From assembly GCA_947624225.1 (NCBI GenBank), contig CANQJF010000009.1:1-55259 (forward strand): a stretch of 55,259 nucleotides of DNA, read 5' to 3'. Position 1 is the first letter of the stretch, and each line of letters opens with the position of its first letter. This stretch comes from an uncultured Clostridia bacterium (GTDB lineage: Bacteria > Bacillota > Clostridia > Christensenellales > Borkfalkiaceae). Of this stretch, positions 8,137 through 16,461 are shown in pieces. Made by a program: the position numbers and the translations under genes. The notes under the pieces were generated by a model. The model made no database searches. It was not told where the DNA came from and saw only the letters and a list, made by a program, of their open reading frames with translations.

Positions 8137-8540
8137 CCGATTACGCCCCCCTGATGGCCATGGCGCAGCGTGCGCGCGAGCAGTCTTATTCCCCCTATTC
8201 GCACTTTCGCGTGGGGGCGGCGCTGCTCACGGCGAGCGGCAAGATCTACACGGGCTGCAACATCGAAAACGCGGCCTTTTCCGCCACGGTGTGTGCCGAG
8301 AGAACAGCTTTTTTCAAGGCAGTGAGCGAGGGCGAGCGTGCGTTCGAGGCCATTGCCATCGTCGGAGGAAAGGAGGGGGAGACCGCTCCGTTTTGTGCCC
8401 CTTGCGGCGTTTGCAGGCAAGTCATGGCAGAATTCTGCCGAAAAGATTTCAAGTTGATTTTGGGCAATGAATCGCATTTTGAAGTGTTCACCTTGGACAT
8501 GGTATTGCCCTTTTCGTTCACGCAAGACGATTTGTCTTGA
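8133..8540 (+). CDS. cdd: Cytidine deaminase
   Basis: This 135-residue homotetrameric-type enzyme deaminates cytidine and deoxycytidine to uridine and deoxyuridine, making them substrates for Pdp. The zinc site is visible as C54-A-E56 (E56 is the proton shuttle) with C91 and C94 in PCGVC. The substrate segment FRVGAALLTASGKIYTGCNIE is intact. The ATG at 8133 overlaps the deoB stop; the longer frame from 7938 is out of register with the family N-terminus. Confidence 0.96.
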   Translation: MTDYAPLMAMAQRAREQSYSPYSHFRVGAALLTASGKIYTGCNIENAAFSATVCAERTAFFKAVSEGERAFEAIAIVGGKEGETAPFCAPCGVCRQVMAEFCRKDFKLILGNESHFEVFTLDMVLPFSFTQDDLS

Positions 8541-8552
8541 TCATCCCGACGT

Positions 8553-10298
8553 ATGAAGAAAAAATTGATAAAGGTTTCAACGTTACTCTTGGTATTCGCC
8601 GTGCTCGTTGCGGGGATGTTCGGTTGCGTGTCTGCCAAGACCAAGCTCCGCCAGCCTCAAGTGATCGTCGGCGTCAACGGCATGGCAGTTTGGGCGGCGG
8701 TGGAGGACACGCTGTATTATGCCTATGTCGTGGACGACGGGACGGAGCTGGTCACGGGGGAATGCCGCGTGCAGCTGAGCGAGGGGCAGACCATTCGCGT
8801 CAAGGCCGTGAGCGCCCGCGAGGGCATTGCGGACAGCGATTTTTCCGAGCCGCAGACCTACCGTAAATCTGCCGTCGATCCCGCCCATGACCACAGCGAC
8901 GTCAACGACGACGGGATATGCGATCTGTGTGAGGTGACCTTGCGGGTGGACCTCTCTTTCTATGCCGTCAACGACCTGCACGGGAAGTTCATGGATACTT
9001 CCGGCCAACCCGGCGTGGATGAATTCACGACGTATATGAAGCAGCTCTATGCCGACCCCGCGCGCGAGGAAATTTTGCTCTCCTCGGGGGACATGTGGCA
9101 GGGGACGGTGGAGTCCTCCACGACCAAGGGGCAGCTCATGACGGAGTGGATGAACGACCTCGGCTTTGTCTCCATGACGCTCGGCAACCATGAATACGAT
9201 TGGGGGTCGGCCGTGCTCGAACCCAACAGCGAGCTCGCGGACTTCCCGTTCCTCGCCATCAACGTGACGGAGAACGGCACCATGCCCGGCTATTGCAAGC
9301 CGTCTGTGGTCGTGGAGCGGAGCGGGCTCAAAATCGGCATCATCGGCGCCATCGGCGATTGCCTCAGCTCCATCTCGGGCGAATTTCAGGGAGGGCTGTC
9401 CTTTGCGCAGGGCGAGCGCCTCACTTCGCTCGTCAAGGCGGAGGCAGAGCGTCTCCGCAAGGAGGAGGGGTGCGACTTCATCGTCTACTCCATCCACGAG
9501 GGCGGCTCGGGGTATTCCTCCTCGGGCATCACCAAGGTCACCAATTCCCGCATCTCCTATTACGACACTTCGCTCTCCGACGGCTATGTCGACCTCGTCT
9601 TTGAGGCGCATACCCACAAGAGCTACATCCTCGAAGATGAATACGGCGTTTACCACTTGCAGGGCGGCGGCGAAAACAAGGGCGTGAGCCTTGCGGAAGT
9701 CTCCTTTAACACGGTGACCAAGGAATATACCGTGGCGCCGCGCGTGCTGGGCAAGAGCATCTATGCGGCCTCCTCCCTCGACGACGATCCCGTCGTGGAA
9801 GAGCTCTTTGAAAAGTATTTCCCGGACAGCGACCCCTACAACACCGTGCTCGGCGAGAATGCCACGGAGTGGGATTCAAGCGACATTGCCGATAAGGTCG
9901 CCGCACTGTATTATGAGAAAGGCGTGGAAGTGTGGGGCGCACAGTATGATATCGTGCTCGGCGGCGGCTATCTCAAAACGCGCAGCCCTTATGACCTCGC
10001 AAGAGGCAGCTTGACCTATGCGGACATCTTCTCGGTCTTGCCTTTCGACAACGCCATCGTCCTGGGCAAGATCAAGGGGAGAGACCTCAAAGCCCGCTTC
10101 CTCGTCCCCAAGGACAACTATCACGTCTACTATCCGAGCTACTTCGATGTCTCGGACAGTGCGGATTATTACATCATCATAGACAGCTACACCTCCACCT
10201 ACCGCGATAACAACATCACGGAAGTGGCGCGGTTGGAGGAGGCGATCTATGCGCGCGATCTGCTCGCGCAATATGTATCCGACGGACGGCGGGCCTGA
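8553..10298 (+). CDS. Secreted 5'-nucleotidase / metallophosphoesterase lipoprotein (UshA-like)
   Basis: This 581-residue protein has a signal peptide ending in a loose lipobox (AGMFG-C25), so it is probably surface-anchored. Residues about 28-105 look like a fibronectin-III-type domain, followed by a short HDHSDVNDDGICDLC motif. The calcineurin-like phosphoesterase domain carries VNDLHG, SSGDMWQG, TLGNHEYDWG and FEAHTHKSY (usually GHTH). The C-terminal 5'-nucleotidase substrate domain (about 400-570, DIVLGGGYLKTRS, YADIFSVLPFDN) is present. It likely dephosphorylates nucleotides outside the cell. It lies 12 nt after cdd; no strong ribosome site is visible, so translation may depend on coupling. 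Confidence 0.9.
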   Translation: MKKKLIKVSTLLLVFAVLVAGMFGCVSAKTKLRQPQVIVGVNGMAVWAAVEDTLYYAYVVDDGTELVTGECRVQLSEGQTIRVKAVSAREGIADSDFSEPQTYRKSAVDPAHDHSDVNDDGICDLCEVTLRVDLSFYAVNDLHGKFMDTSGQPGVDEFTTYMKQLYADPAREEILLSSGDMWQGTVESSTTKGQLMTEWMNDLGFVSMTLGNHEYDWGSAVLEPNSELADFPFLAINVTENGTMPGYCKPSVVVERSGLKIGIIGAIGDCLSSISGEFQGGLSFAQGERLTSLVKAEAERLRKEEGCDFIVYSIHEGGSGYSSSGITKVTNSRISYYDTSLSDGYVDLVFEAHTHKSYILEDEYGVYHLQGGGENKGVSLAEVSFNTVTKEYTVAPRVLGKSIYAASSLDDDPVVEELFEKYFPDSDPYNTVLGENATEWDSSDIADKVAALYYEKGVEVWGAQYDIVLGGGYLKTRSPYDLARGSLTYADIFSVLPFDNAIVLGKIKGRDLKARFLVPKDNYHVYYPSYFDVSDSADYYIIIDSYTSTYRDNNITEVARLEEAIYARDLLAQYVSDGRRA

Positions 10299-10333
10299 CA
10301 TGCCCCCCGGCGCGGCAATCGAGAGGTGATTTT

Positions 10334-11635
10334 ATGCGAATGTACGACATCATTAAGAAAAAGCGGGACGGGGGCGAACTCACCACCGAGGAGATCGACT
10401 TCTTCATCCGCGGCGTCACGGACGGGAGCATCCCCGATTACCAGACCTCCGCGCTCTGCATGGCCATTTACTACCGGGGCATGTCCGTGAGGGAGACGTG
10501 CGATCTCACGTTTGCCGTGCGTGATTCGGGCGAAAAGGTGGACTTCTCGTCCATCCGCGGGATCCGCGTGGATAAGCACTCGACGGGCGGCGTGGGGGAT
10601 AAGACCAGCCTCGTCGTCGCCCCCATTGTAGCCTCCCTCGGCGTGAAAGTGGCCAAGATGAGCGGCCGCGGCCTCGGCCACACGGGCGGCACCGTGGACA
10701 AATTGGAGGCCATCGAGGGCTTTTGCACCACGCTCTCCGATGCCGATTTCATCCGGCAGGTCAACGACATCGGGCTGGCCATTGTGGGGCAGTCCCGCCA
10801 ATTTGCCCCCGCGGACAAAAAGCTCTATGCCCTGCGCGACGTCACCGCCACGGTGGACAGCATGCCCCTCATTGCCGCCAGCATCATGGGCAAAAAACTC
10901 GCCGCCGACGACGACTGCATCGTGCTCGACGTCAAGACGGGCAGCGGGTCCTTTATGAAAACGGTGGAGCAGAGCCGCGCGCTCGCCCGCCTCATGGTGG
11001 ACATCGGCAAGAATGCCGGCAAGAGGATGAAAGCGCTCATCACGAATATGGACAGGCCACTCGGCAACGCCATCGGCAATGCCATCGAGGTCATAGAAGC
11101 GGTCGAGACCCTCCGCGGAAATGGCCCCGAAGATCTCACCGAGGTCTGCCTCACTTTGGCCGCACACATGCTGTCACTTGCGGACATGGGTACCCCCGAT
11201 GAGGCCTTGGCGCTCGCAAAGAGGGCCATTGCAGACGGCAGTGCGCTCGCAAAACTCAAAGAGTGCGTCGCGGCACAGGGGGGCAACGTCCGCCTCATCG
11301 AGGACACCAACAACTTCAAGAGGGCCAAGTATTCCCATGCCGTCGTCAGCCCCGCGCGCGGATACATCGCCCATGCGGACACGGAGGCCTATGGGCTTGC
11401 GAGCCTTGCCCTCGGCGCCGGGCGCAACACCGTCGAGGACGAGATCGATTTCAGCGCGGGCATTGTCTTAAACAAGAAAACGGGAGATTTTGTGGAAGAG
11501 AGCGAGACTATTGCGACGCTCTTTTCCGACAATGCGGCCGCTTTCCCCGCCGCGGAGCAAAAGCTGTTGGCGGCGACGACTCTCCAAGCCGTGAAACCTG
11601 CAGACGAGCCCCTCATTTACGACATCATAGAGTGA
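10334..11635 (+). CDS. pdp: Pyrimidine-nucleoside phosphorylase
   Basis: This 433-residue enzyme phosphorolyses thymidine, deoxyuridine and uridine. The thymidine/pyrimidine phosphorylase signature is clear: KHSTGGVGDKTSL, then SGRGLGHTGGTVDKLEAI, and VKTGSGSFMK. The length is that of Bacillus Pdp and E. coli DeoA. The start follows GAGAGGTGA; a second ATG two codons on is also possible. It lies 35 nt after the nucleotidase gene and 4 nt before tdk. Whether uridine is also a substrate cannot be told by eye. Confidence 0.95.
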   Translation: MRMYDIIKKKRDGGELTTEEIDFFIRGVTDGSIPDYQTSALCMAIYYRGMSVRETCDLTFAVRDSGEKVDFSSIRGIRVDKHSTGGVGDKTSLVVAPIVASLGVKVAKMSGRGLGHTGGTVDKLEAIEGFCTTLSDADFIRQVNDIGLAIVGQSRQFAPADKKLYALRDVTATVDSMPLIAASIMGKKLAADDDCIVLDVKTGSGSFMKTVEQSRALARLMVDIGKNAGKRMKALITNMDRPLGNAIGNAIEVIEAVETLRGNGPEDLTEVCLTLAAHMLSLADMGTPDEALALAKRAIADGSALAKLKECVAAQGGNVRLIEDTNNFKRAKYSHAVVSPARGYIAHADTEAYGLASLALGAGRNTVEDEIDFSAGIVLNKKTGDFVEESETIATLFSDNAAAFPAAEQKLLAATTLQAVKPADEPLIYDIIE

Positions 11636-11639
11636 GAAT

Positions 11640-12224
11640 ATGGCCAAGTTATACTTCAAATTCGGCGCGATGGGCTGTTCCAAGACGGCGCAGGCGCTCA
11701 TTACAAAGTTCAATTACGAGGAGCGCAACATGAAAGTGCTGCTGCTCAAACCGGCGATGGACACCCGCGACGGGGCGACCGTCGTCAAGTCGCGCATCGG
11801 GCTGCAAAAGGATGCCGTCGCCGTGGGGGTCGAAGAGGACCTGCACGCACTCTACCTCGAACAGTATTCCGATTGCGACGTCATCATCGTGGATGAATGC
11901 CAATTTCTGACGCCCGAGCAGGTAGACCAGCTCGCGGACATCGTCATCGAGCGCGACATCCCCGTGCTGTGTTTCGGGCTGTCCACCGACTTCACAACGC
12001 ACCTCTTCCCGGGGAGCAAGCGGCTGTTCGAGATCGCCGAGTCCATCAGTGAGATCAAATCGGTGTGCACGTGCGGCGCCAAGGCGACCGTGAACGCCCG
12101 TCTCGACGACAACGGCAGGATCGTCACGGAGGGGTCGCAAGTTCTGCTCGGCGGCAACGATCGGTATGTCGCCATGTGCAGAAAGTGTTGGCTGAGAATG
12201 CGGGCCGAACAGGCCAAGGCGTGA
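11640..12224 (+). CDS. tdk: Thymidine kinase, type II
   Basis: This 194-residue cytoplasmic kinase phosphorylates thymidine with ATP. The phosphate loop reads GAMGCSKTAQAL, with Ser in place of the Walker-A glycine before the lysine. The DECQFL motif (Mg/base) is intact. Two zinc-site cysteine pairs are visible (C-T-C near residue 140 and MCRKCW near 181). It starts 4 nt after the pdp stop, so the operon both degrades and salvages thymidine. Confidence 0.95.
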   Translation: MAKLYFKFGAMGCSKTAQALITKFNYEERNMKVLLLKPAMDTRDGATVVKSRIGLQKDAVAVGVEEDLHALYLEQYSDCDVIIVDECQFLTPEQVDQLADIVIERDIPVLCFGLSTDFTTHLFPGSKRLFEIAESISEIKSVCTCGAKATVNARLDDNGRIVTEGSQVLLGGNDRYVAMCRKCWLRMRAEQAKA

Positions 12225-12231
12225 GGTGGAT

Positions 12232-13395
12232 ATGAACATCGGAAGAAAACTTGTCTTGCTCTCGGTCGCGGCAGCTATCTGCATCGCGGTCATTCCCGCA
12301 GGCAGCGGCTCGCTGACCGCCGCGGCGGAGGACGATTACTATGCCCCCGTCACCGAGACGGAGGGGACAGCCCTCCTCGGCCAGCTGCACGACCTCATCA
12401 CCGCCACGCATACCTATTATTCCACTTACGCGGATTGCAGAGACCGCGCCCCGGTCACCGACCCGCCTCTCTCGGGGGAAACGGGCGTCATGGAATTCTA
12501 TACCCATGAGACGATCACGACGTACATCGGGAGCAGCAACCATGTGGGCAGGTGGAACAGGGAGCATGTGTGGTGCAAGTCCCTCTCCAACGGGCTTTGG
12601 AAGAGCATCAGCAACAGCGAGGGGGGCGGCGGCGGAGATCTGCATCACATCCGTCCCTCGGAGATGAGTTTGAACAGCACCCGCGGCGACATGAAATACG
12701 GGGAAGCGCCCAACGGAACGGCGGCCTATTCCAAAAACGAGAGCGGGGAGCGCTCCCAACTCGGCGGGCACTATGCCGGCGGCGCGTTCGAACCCATGGA
12801 CAACGTCAAGGGCGATGTGGCGCGCATCATCTTCTATGTCTACACCCACTACAATACATATACCAACGTCTCGGGGACGACGAACGGGGCGAGCAACCCT
12901 TTCAACTATTTCGGAACGCTGAAATTCACCCATGTCATGGCGGTGAGCTCTGAGGAGGCGGCGGTGGAGATGCTCCTCGAATGGAACCGGCTCGACCGCG
13001 TCGACGAGATCGAACTTGCGCGCAACGAGGCGGTCTATGGCATCCAGGGCAACCGCAATCCGTTCATCGACCACCCCGAATATGCGGACATGGTGTGGGG
13101 GGACGGGGCGACGGAACCTCCCGCGGGATCGGATGAGCCCGCGGCATTCCGGGCGGCCGTGCAGGGCATTGTGACGGAGGGGACGCTCGACGTGCGGCGG
13201 ACTTCCCTCGAAACCGCCATTGCCGCCTACCGCGCGCTCACAGACGCCCAAAAGCAGGCGGCCGCGGAGGAAGCGGAGACCATGCGTGCGGCTATCGCGG
13301 CCTACAACGAGGCTGCCGCAAGCTGCAACGAGGCGGCCGGCCGTGCCGAATGCGAGGCGCTGAAAGGGGCGGGCGGTCTGTCCGATCAAGGATAA
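12232..13395 (+). CDS. Secreted endonuclease I (EndA/NucM-like) with helical C-terminal extension
   Basis: This 387-residue protein has a signal peptide ending near residue 30 (SLTAAA/EDD). The endonuclease-I domain (about 35-285) shows N109-R-E-H112-V-W and the metal-binding D136-L-H-H-I-R-P segment, followed by GDMKYGE and RNPFIDHPEY. Family members cut double-stranded DNA nonspecifically. The last about 90 residues are Ala/Glu-rich helices that are not part of the nuclease and could bind the wall. The start at 12232 follows GAGGTGG; an in-frame GTG two codons upstream is less likely. It lies 7 nt after tdk, which ties extracellular DNA cutting to nucleoside catabolism. Confidence 0.93.
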   Translation: MNIGRKLVLLSVAAAICIAVIPAGSGSLTAAAEDDYYAPVTETEGTALLGQLHDLITATHTYYSTYADCRDRAPVTDPPLSGETGVMEFYTHETITTYIGSSNHVGRWNREHVWCKSLSNGLWKSISNSEGGGGGDLHHIRPSEMSLNSTRGDMKYGEAPNGTAAYSKNESGERSQLGGHYAGGAFEPMDNVKGDVARIIFYVYTHYNTYTNVSGTTNGASNPFNYFGTLKFTHVMAVSSEEAAVEMLLEWNRLDRVDEIELARNEAVYGIQGNRNPFIDHPEYADMVWGDGATEPPAGSDEPAAFRAAVQGIVTEGTLDVRRTSLETAIAAYRALTDAQKQAAAEEAETMRAAIAAYNEAAASCNEAAGRAECEALKGAGGLSDQG

Positions 13396-13407
13396 GGGAG
13401 GTTGCAC

Positions 13408-14004
13408 ATGAAGAAATTTTTTCCTGCAATTGCAATTGCGTTTTGCTTTCTGATCGGCATGTGCGCGTGCAACGGGGGTACCATGTCCGAGAACGGCCCT
13501 TACCAATCCCTCAATTCCATGATGAAAGCGAGCTACTCCAACGTCGCTTTGACGGTCACGACCTCTTTCGGCGGCGACCTCTTCTTGCAGAGTGAATATG
13601 TCGTCACGCCCACCGAGGGCGGGAAAAAGATCTCCTACACCGCCGAGCGGTTTGCGCTGCTCGATGCGGACGCACAGGAGGGGAGCGCGCTGAAAGAGAC
13701 GCTCACGGGCGAGGCGGTTTACAGCGAGGACCTTTTGCTCTCGCAGACGGGTGACGAGGTCTCCGTTCCCGCCGTGCTCGGGACGGGGCTCACTTTTAAG
13801 GAGGAATATTTTTCGAACGTCACGCTCGACGACGTTTTGTTCCGTGCTGACGTGAAAGACGCGGGCGCATTCACGGGCATGCAGCTCTCCTGCACGGATA
13901 TGAAAGTGAGCGCGACTTTCCTCGAAAAGTTTTTGGAAATTTTCATCAATTTCACCGACGAGGACGGGTATCAAGTGGAATATTCGTTTAAATTCACGGC
14001 TTGA
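13408..14004 (+). CDS. Small lipoprotein of unknown function, last gene of the deo operon
   Basis: This 198-residue protein has a signal peptide and lipobox (GMCA-C21). The mature part is predicted beta-rich, resembling a small lipocalin- or LolA-like barrel, but no family is recognised. The start at 13408 follows AAGGGAGG. It lies 12 nt after the endonuclease gene, so it is the ninth and last operon member. Some part in nucleotide or DNA capture can only be guessed from position. Confidence 0.75.
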   Translation: MKKFFPAIAIAFCFLIGMCACNGGTMSENGPYQSLNSMMKASYSNVALTVTTSFGGDLFLQSEYVVTPTEGGKKISYTAERFALLDADAQEGSALKETLTGEAVYSEDLLLSQTGDEVSVPAVLGTGLTFKEEYFSNVTLDDVLFRADVKDAGAFTGMQLSCTDMKVSATFLEKFLEIFINFTDEDGYQVEYSFKFTA

Positions 14005-14096
14005 CGGCGCCCTGCCCCGCAAAAGCGGGCGCCTCGGCCCCTCTTTTGGAGGAAAAAATTTTTACAAATTCGTGGCACTAATTTTACTTGAAACAT

Positions 14097-14125
14097 TTGC
14101 ATTCTTCCGCAAAGTCTGTTATAAT
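14097..14125 (+). promoter_or_regulatory. Promoter upstream of the RDD gene
   Basis: TTGCAT (14097-14102), a 17-nt spacer and TATAAT (14120-14125), about 57 nt before the 14182 start. It marks the end of the preceding operon; no convincing terminator is seen between them. Confidence 0.7.
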
Positions 14126-14181
14126 AGGTGTGATGAACGCGGGGGACTTTCGGTGACGGCCAAATTCGGGGGTACACACGG

Positions 14182-15039
14182 ATGTTTGAACTTCGGAAAA
14201 TCGGGATCGTAAAGCGTGCCTCCGCATGGCTGCTCGACGCCATCCTGCTCGCAGTCCTGACGACGGGATTCATGTATTGCATCTCGCTCATCGTCGGATA
14301 CAGGGCGGCGGAACAGCTCGCAAACGAATACTTTGCCGAGTGGGAGGACTTCCGCAAGGAATACATCCCGGGCGTCGCGGAGTACTATGGCTTCTCCTAC
14401 ACGGGGACGGAGGACGACTACACCATTTTAAAGGACGGCCGCGAAGCCACCCTCGACGATGTAACCAAGCAGCTCATCGCCTCCAAGGGAGAGGACGAAG
14501 CGACGGCGGATGCCTATGCCGCCTATGAGGAGCTTCCCTCCCCGGAGCTCGTCAATCACCAATACGAATACGTCTACAACCTACTTTTCATGATGGTATC
14601 GTCGGGCCTCGTGCTCGCCTACCTGGTTTTGGAGTTCATTATACCTATTATATTAAAGAACGGACAGACGGTCGGGAAGAAAGTGTTCGGCATCGGCCTC
14701 GTCCGCTCCGATTGCGTCAAGATCACGACGCTCTCGCTGTTCGCGAGGACGTTGCTCGGCAAGTTCGCAATCGAGACGATGTTTCCCGTCTTGCTCGTAT
14801 TCCTCTTTTTCTTCGGAGGGCTCGGGTTGCTCGCGATCATCCTGTTTGCGGCCATTGTGCTGCTCAACGCCGTGCTGTTCTTTGCGACCAAGAACAGAAC
14901 GCCCATCCACGATCTTCTGGCGGGCACGGTGGCGGTGGATATCAAGTTGCAGATGATCTTCGAGTCCGAAGAGGAGCTGGCCGAGAAAAAGGCGCAGATC
15001 CAAAAAGAGGCCGTCGAAAATTCCAGAGAGAACGCTTAA
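14182..15039 (+). CDS. RDD family integral membrane protein
   Basis: This 285-residue membrane protein has the RDD pattern: RASAWLLDAILLAVL in the first helix, a second helix (FMMVSSGLVLAYLVLEFIIPIIL), the QTVGKKVFGIGLVRSD loop, and a last hydrophobic stretch followed by RTPIHDLLAGTVAVD. A hydrophilic insert of about 80 residues lies between the first two helices. RDD proteins are poorly characterised; some are linked to ion transport. The C-terminus is a charged Glu/Lys tail. It has its own promoter and lies 60 nt before the ABC operon. Confidence 0.85.
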   Translation: MFELRKIGIVKRASAWLLDAILLAVLTTGFMYCISLIVGYRAAEQLANEYFAEWEDFRKEYIPGVAEYYGFSYTGTEDDYTILKDGREATLDDVTKQLIASKGEDEATADAYAAYEELPSPELVNHQYEYVYNLLFMMVSSGLVLAYLVLEFIIPIILKNGQTVGKKVFGIGLVRSDCVKITTLSLFARTLLGKFAIETMFPVLLVFLFFFGGLGLLAIILFAAIVLLNAVLFFATKNRTPIHDLLAGTVAVDIKLQMIFESEEELAEKKAQIQKEAVENSRENA

Positions 15040-15049
15040 AACCGATATA

Positions 15050-15077
15050 TTGATTGTCTGACAATCGGATATATAAA
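15050..15077 (+). promoter_or_regulatory. Putative promoter with overlapping operator of the first ABC operon
   Basis: TTGATT (15050-15055), 16 nt, TATAAA (15072-15077). The inverted repeat GATTGTC-T-GACAATC (15052-15066) overlaps the -35 box and spacer, as a repressor site would. Confidence 0.55.
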
Positions 15078-15099
15078 TACATCAGAAAAGGAAGACTTT

Positions 15100-16458
15100 A
15101 TGAAGGTTGTACTCGAACATCTCACAAAAATCTTTCCAAGCCGCAACAAGAAGGATGCCGGGGCCGAAGTGATCGCCGTCAACGATTTCAATCTTGAAAT
15201 ACCAGACGGCAAGCTCATCGGGCTTTTGGGGCCTTCCGGTTGCGGGAAGAGTACCACGCTGTTTATGATCAGCGGGTTGCAGGCTCCCTCGCGAGGGAAA
15301 ATTTACTTCGGTGACGACGACGTCACGGAACTTGCCCCGGAGAACAGAGGGATCGGCCTCGTTTTCCAAAACTATGCGCTCTATCCGCATATGACCGTAC
15401 AACAGAATATTCTATTTCCTTTGCAGAACTTAAAAGGTGAAAACAGGCTCTCCAAGGAGGAAATGCTGACACGGGCCGATGAGGTCGCGAAACTTGTCCA
15501 AATCGATGAGTTCATGAACCGCAAGCCGTCTGAATTGTCCGGCGGACAACAGCAGCGTGTCGCAATCGCCCGCGCACTTGTCAAAATGCCGCGCGTCCTC
15601 CTCTTGGATGAGCCTCTTTCTAATCTTGACGCAAGACTTCGCCTCCAAACCCGCGAGGAGATCAGGCGCATCCAGCGCAACACCGGCATCACCACCATCT
15701 TCGTCACGCACGACCAGGAGGAGGCAATGTCCATCTCCGACTACATCGTCGTCATGAAGCTGGGCGTCATCATGCAGACGGGCAAGCCGCAGTGGGTTTA
15801 CGACGATCCCGCAAACCTCTTCGTTGCAAAGTTCCTCGGAACGCCTCCCATCAATACCTTCTCGGGCACGGTACGGGGCGGAAAGCTCTATATCGGCGAA
15901 GAGGCGGTCATGGACGTCCCGGGCGCCGAGGATCAGGAAGTATATGTCGGCATCCGTCCGGAGGGCTTTATTTTGGACGAGAACGGCGGCCTCTCCTGCA
16001 ATGTCTCGGGCGTAGACGTCATGGGCAGGGACATCTCGGTGGTCTCCACCAATGCCAATTCCCTCAACCCCGTCGTGCGCTCCATCATCTCCTCGGGCGA
16101 GATGAAGAACATCCCGAGCGATACGGTGCGTTTCAGCCTCAAAGAGAACAAAGTGTTCATCTTCAATAAGGAGACGGAGGCGCGCGTCTACTTCGGCGGT
16201 CAGGTGGCCATGCACGAACAGATGGTGGCCGAGATGAAAGCCGAGGGACAAGCCTACACGACCCATGAGGGCCCCCTCCCCCGCGAGGCCGATGACAACG
16301 ACAAGCCCGTGCATGTCGCAAAGCAGGAGGGATTTTTCGCAAAAGTGAAGGGGATCTTCAAGAAGAAGTCCAAGGAAGAGGCCCCCGCACAGTCCTCCGG
16401 GGAAGAAGCCCCCGCGGCCCCCGAGGAGGCGCAAAAAAATAACCAAAGCGAGGAGTGA
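15100..16458 (+). CDS. Sugar-type ABC importer ATPase (MsmK/UgpC-like) with charged C-terminal tail
   Basis: This 452-residue ATPase energises a CUT1-type importer. It has Walker A GPSGCGKST, the Q-loop (VFQNYALYPH), the LSGGQQQR signature, Walker B VLLLDEP and the H-loop (VTHD), then a TOBE/OB regulatory region (about 245-370). Family members are usually 360-380 residues. Here about 75 extra residues follow (GIFKKKSKEEAPAQSSGEE and more), low-complexity and charged. It precedes the two permeases by 3 nt, an organisation unlike most Bacillota CUT1 operons, where the ATPase is encoded elsewhere. It may also serve the ATPase-less importer at 41793-45319. Confidence 0.93.
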   Translation: MKVVLEHLTKIFPSRNKKDAGAEVIAVNDFNLEIPDGKLIGLLGPSGCGKSTTLFMISGLQAPSRGKIYFGDDDVTELAPENRGIGLVFQNYALYPHMTVQQNILFPLQNLKGENRLSKEEMLTRADEVAKLVQIDEFMNRKPSELSGGQQQRVAIARALVKMPRVLLLDEPLSNLDARLRLQTREEIRRIQRNTGITTIFVTHDQEEAMSISDYIVVMKLGVIMQTGKPQWVYDDPANLFVAKFLGTPPINTFSGTVRGGKLYIGEEAVMDVPGAEDQEVYVGIRPEGFILDENGGLSCNVSGVDVMGRDISVVSTNANSLNPVVRSIISSGEMKNIPSDTVRFSLKENKVFIFNKETEARVYFGGQVAMHEQMVAEMKAEGQAYTTHEGPLPREADDNDKPVHVAKQEGFFAKVKGIFKKKSKEEAPAQSSGEEAPAAPEEAQKNNQSEE

Positions 16459-16461
16459 GCT

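Noticed and set aside
8495-8505. A GGACATGGTAT match inside cdd
   Set aside because: It lies in conserved coding sequence (DMVLP) and is explained by codon choice, so it was not counted with the intergenic motif copies.
12124-14022. A 632-codon open frame on the minus strand
   Set aside because: It is antisense to the endonuclease I gene, whose active-site motifs are intact; no ribosome site or domain is visible.
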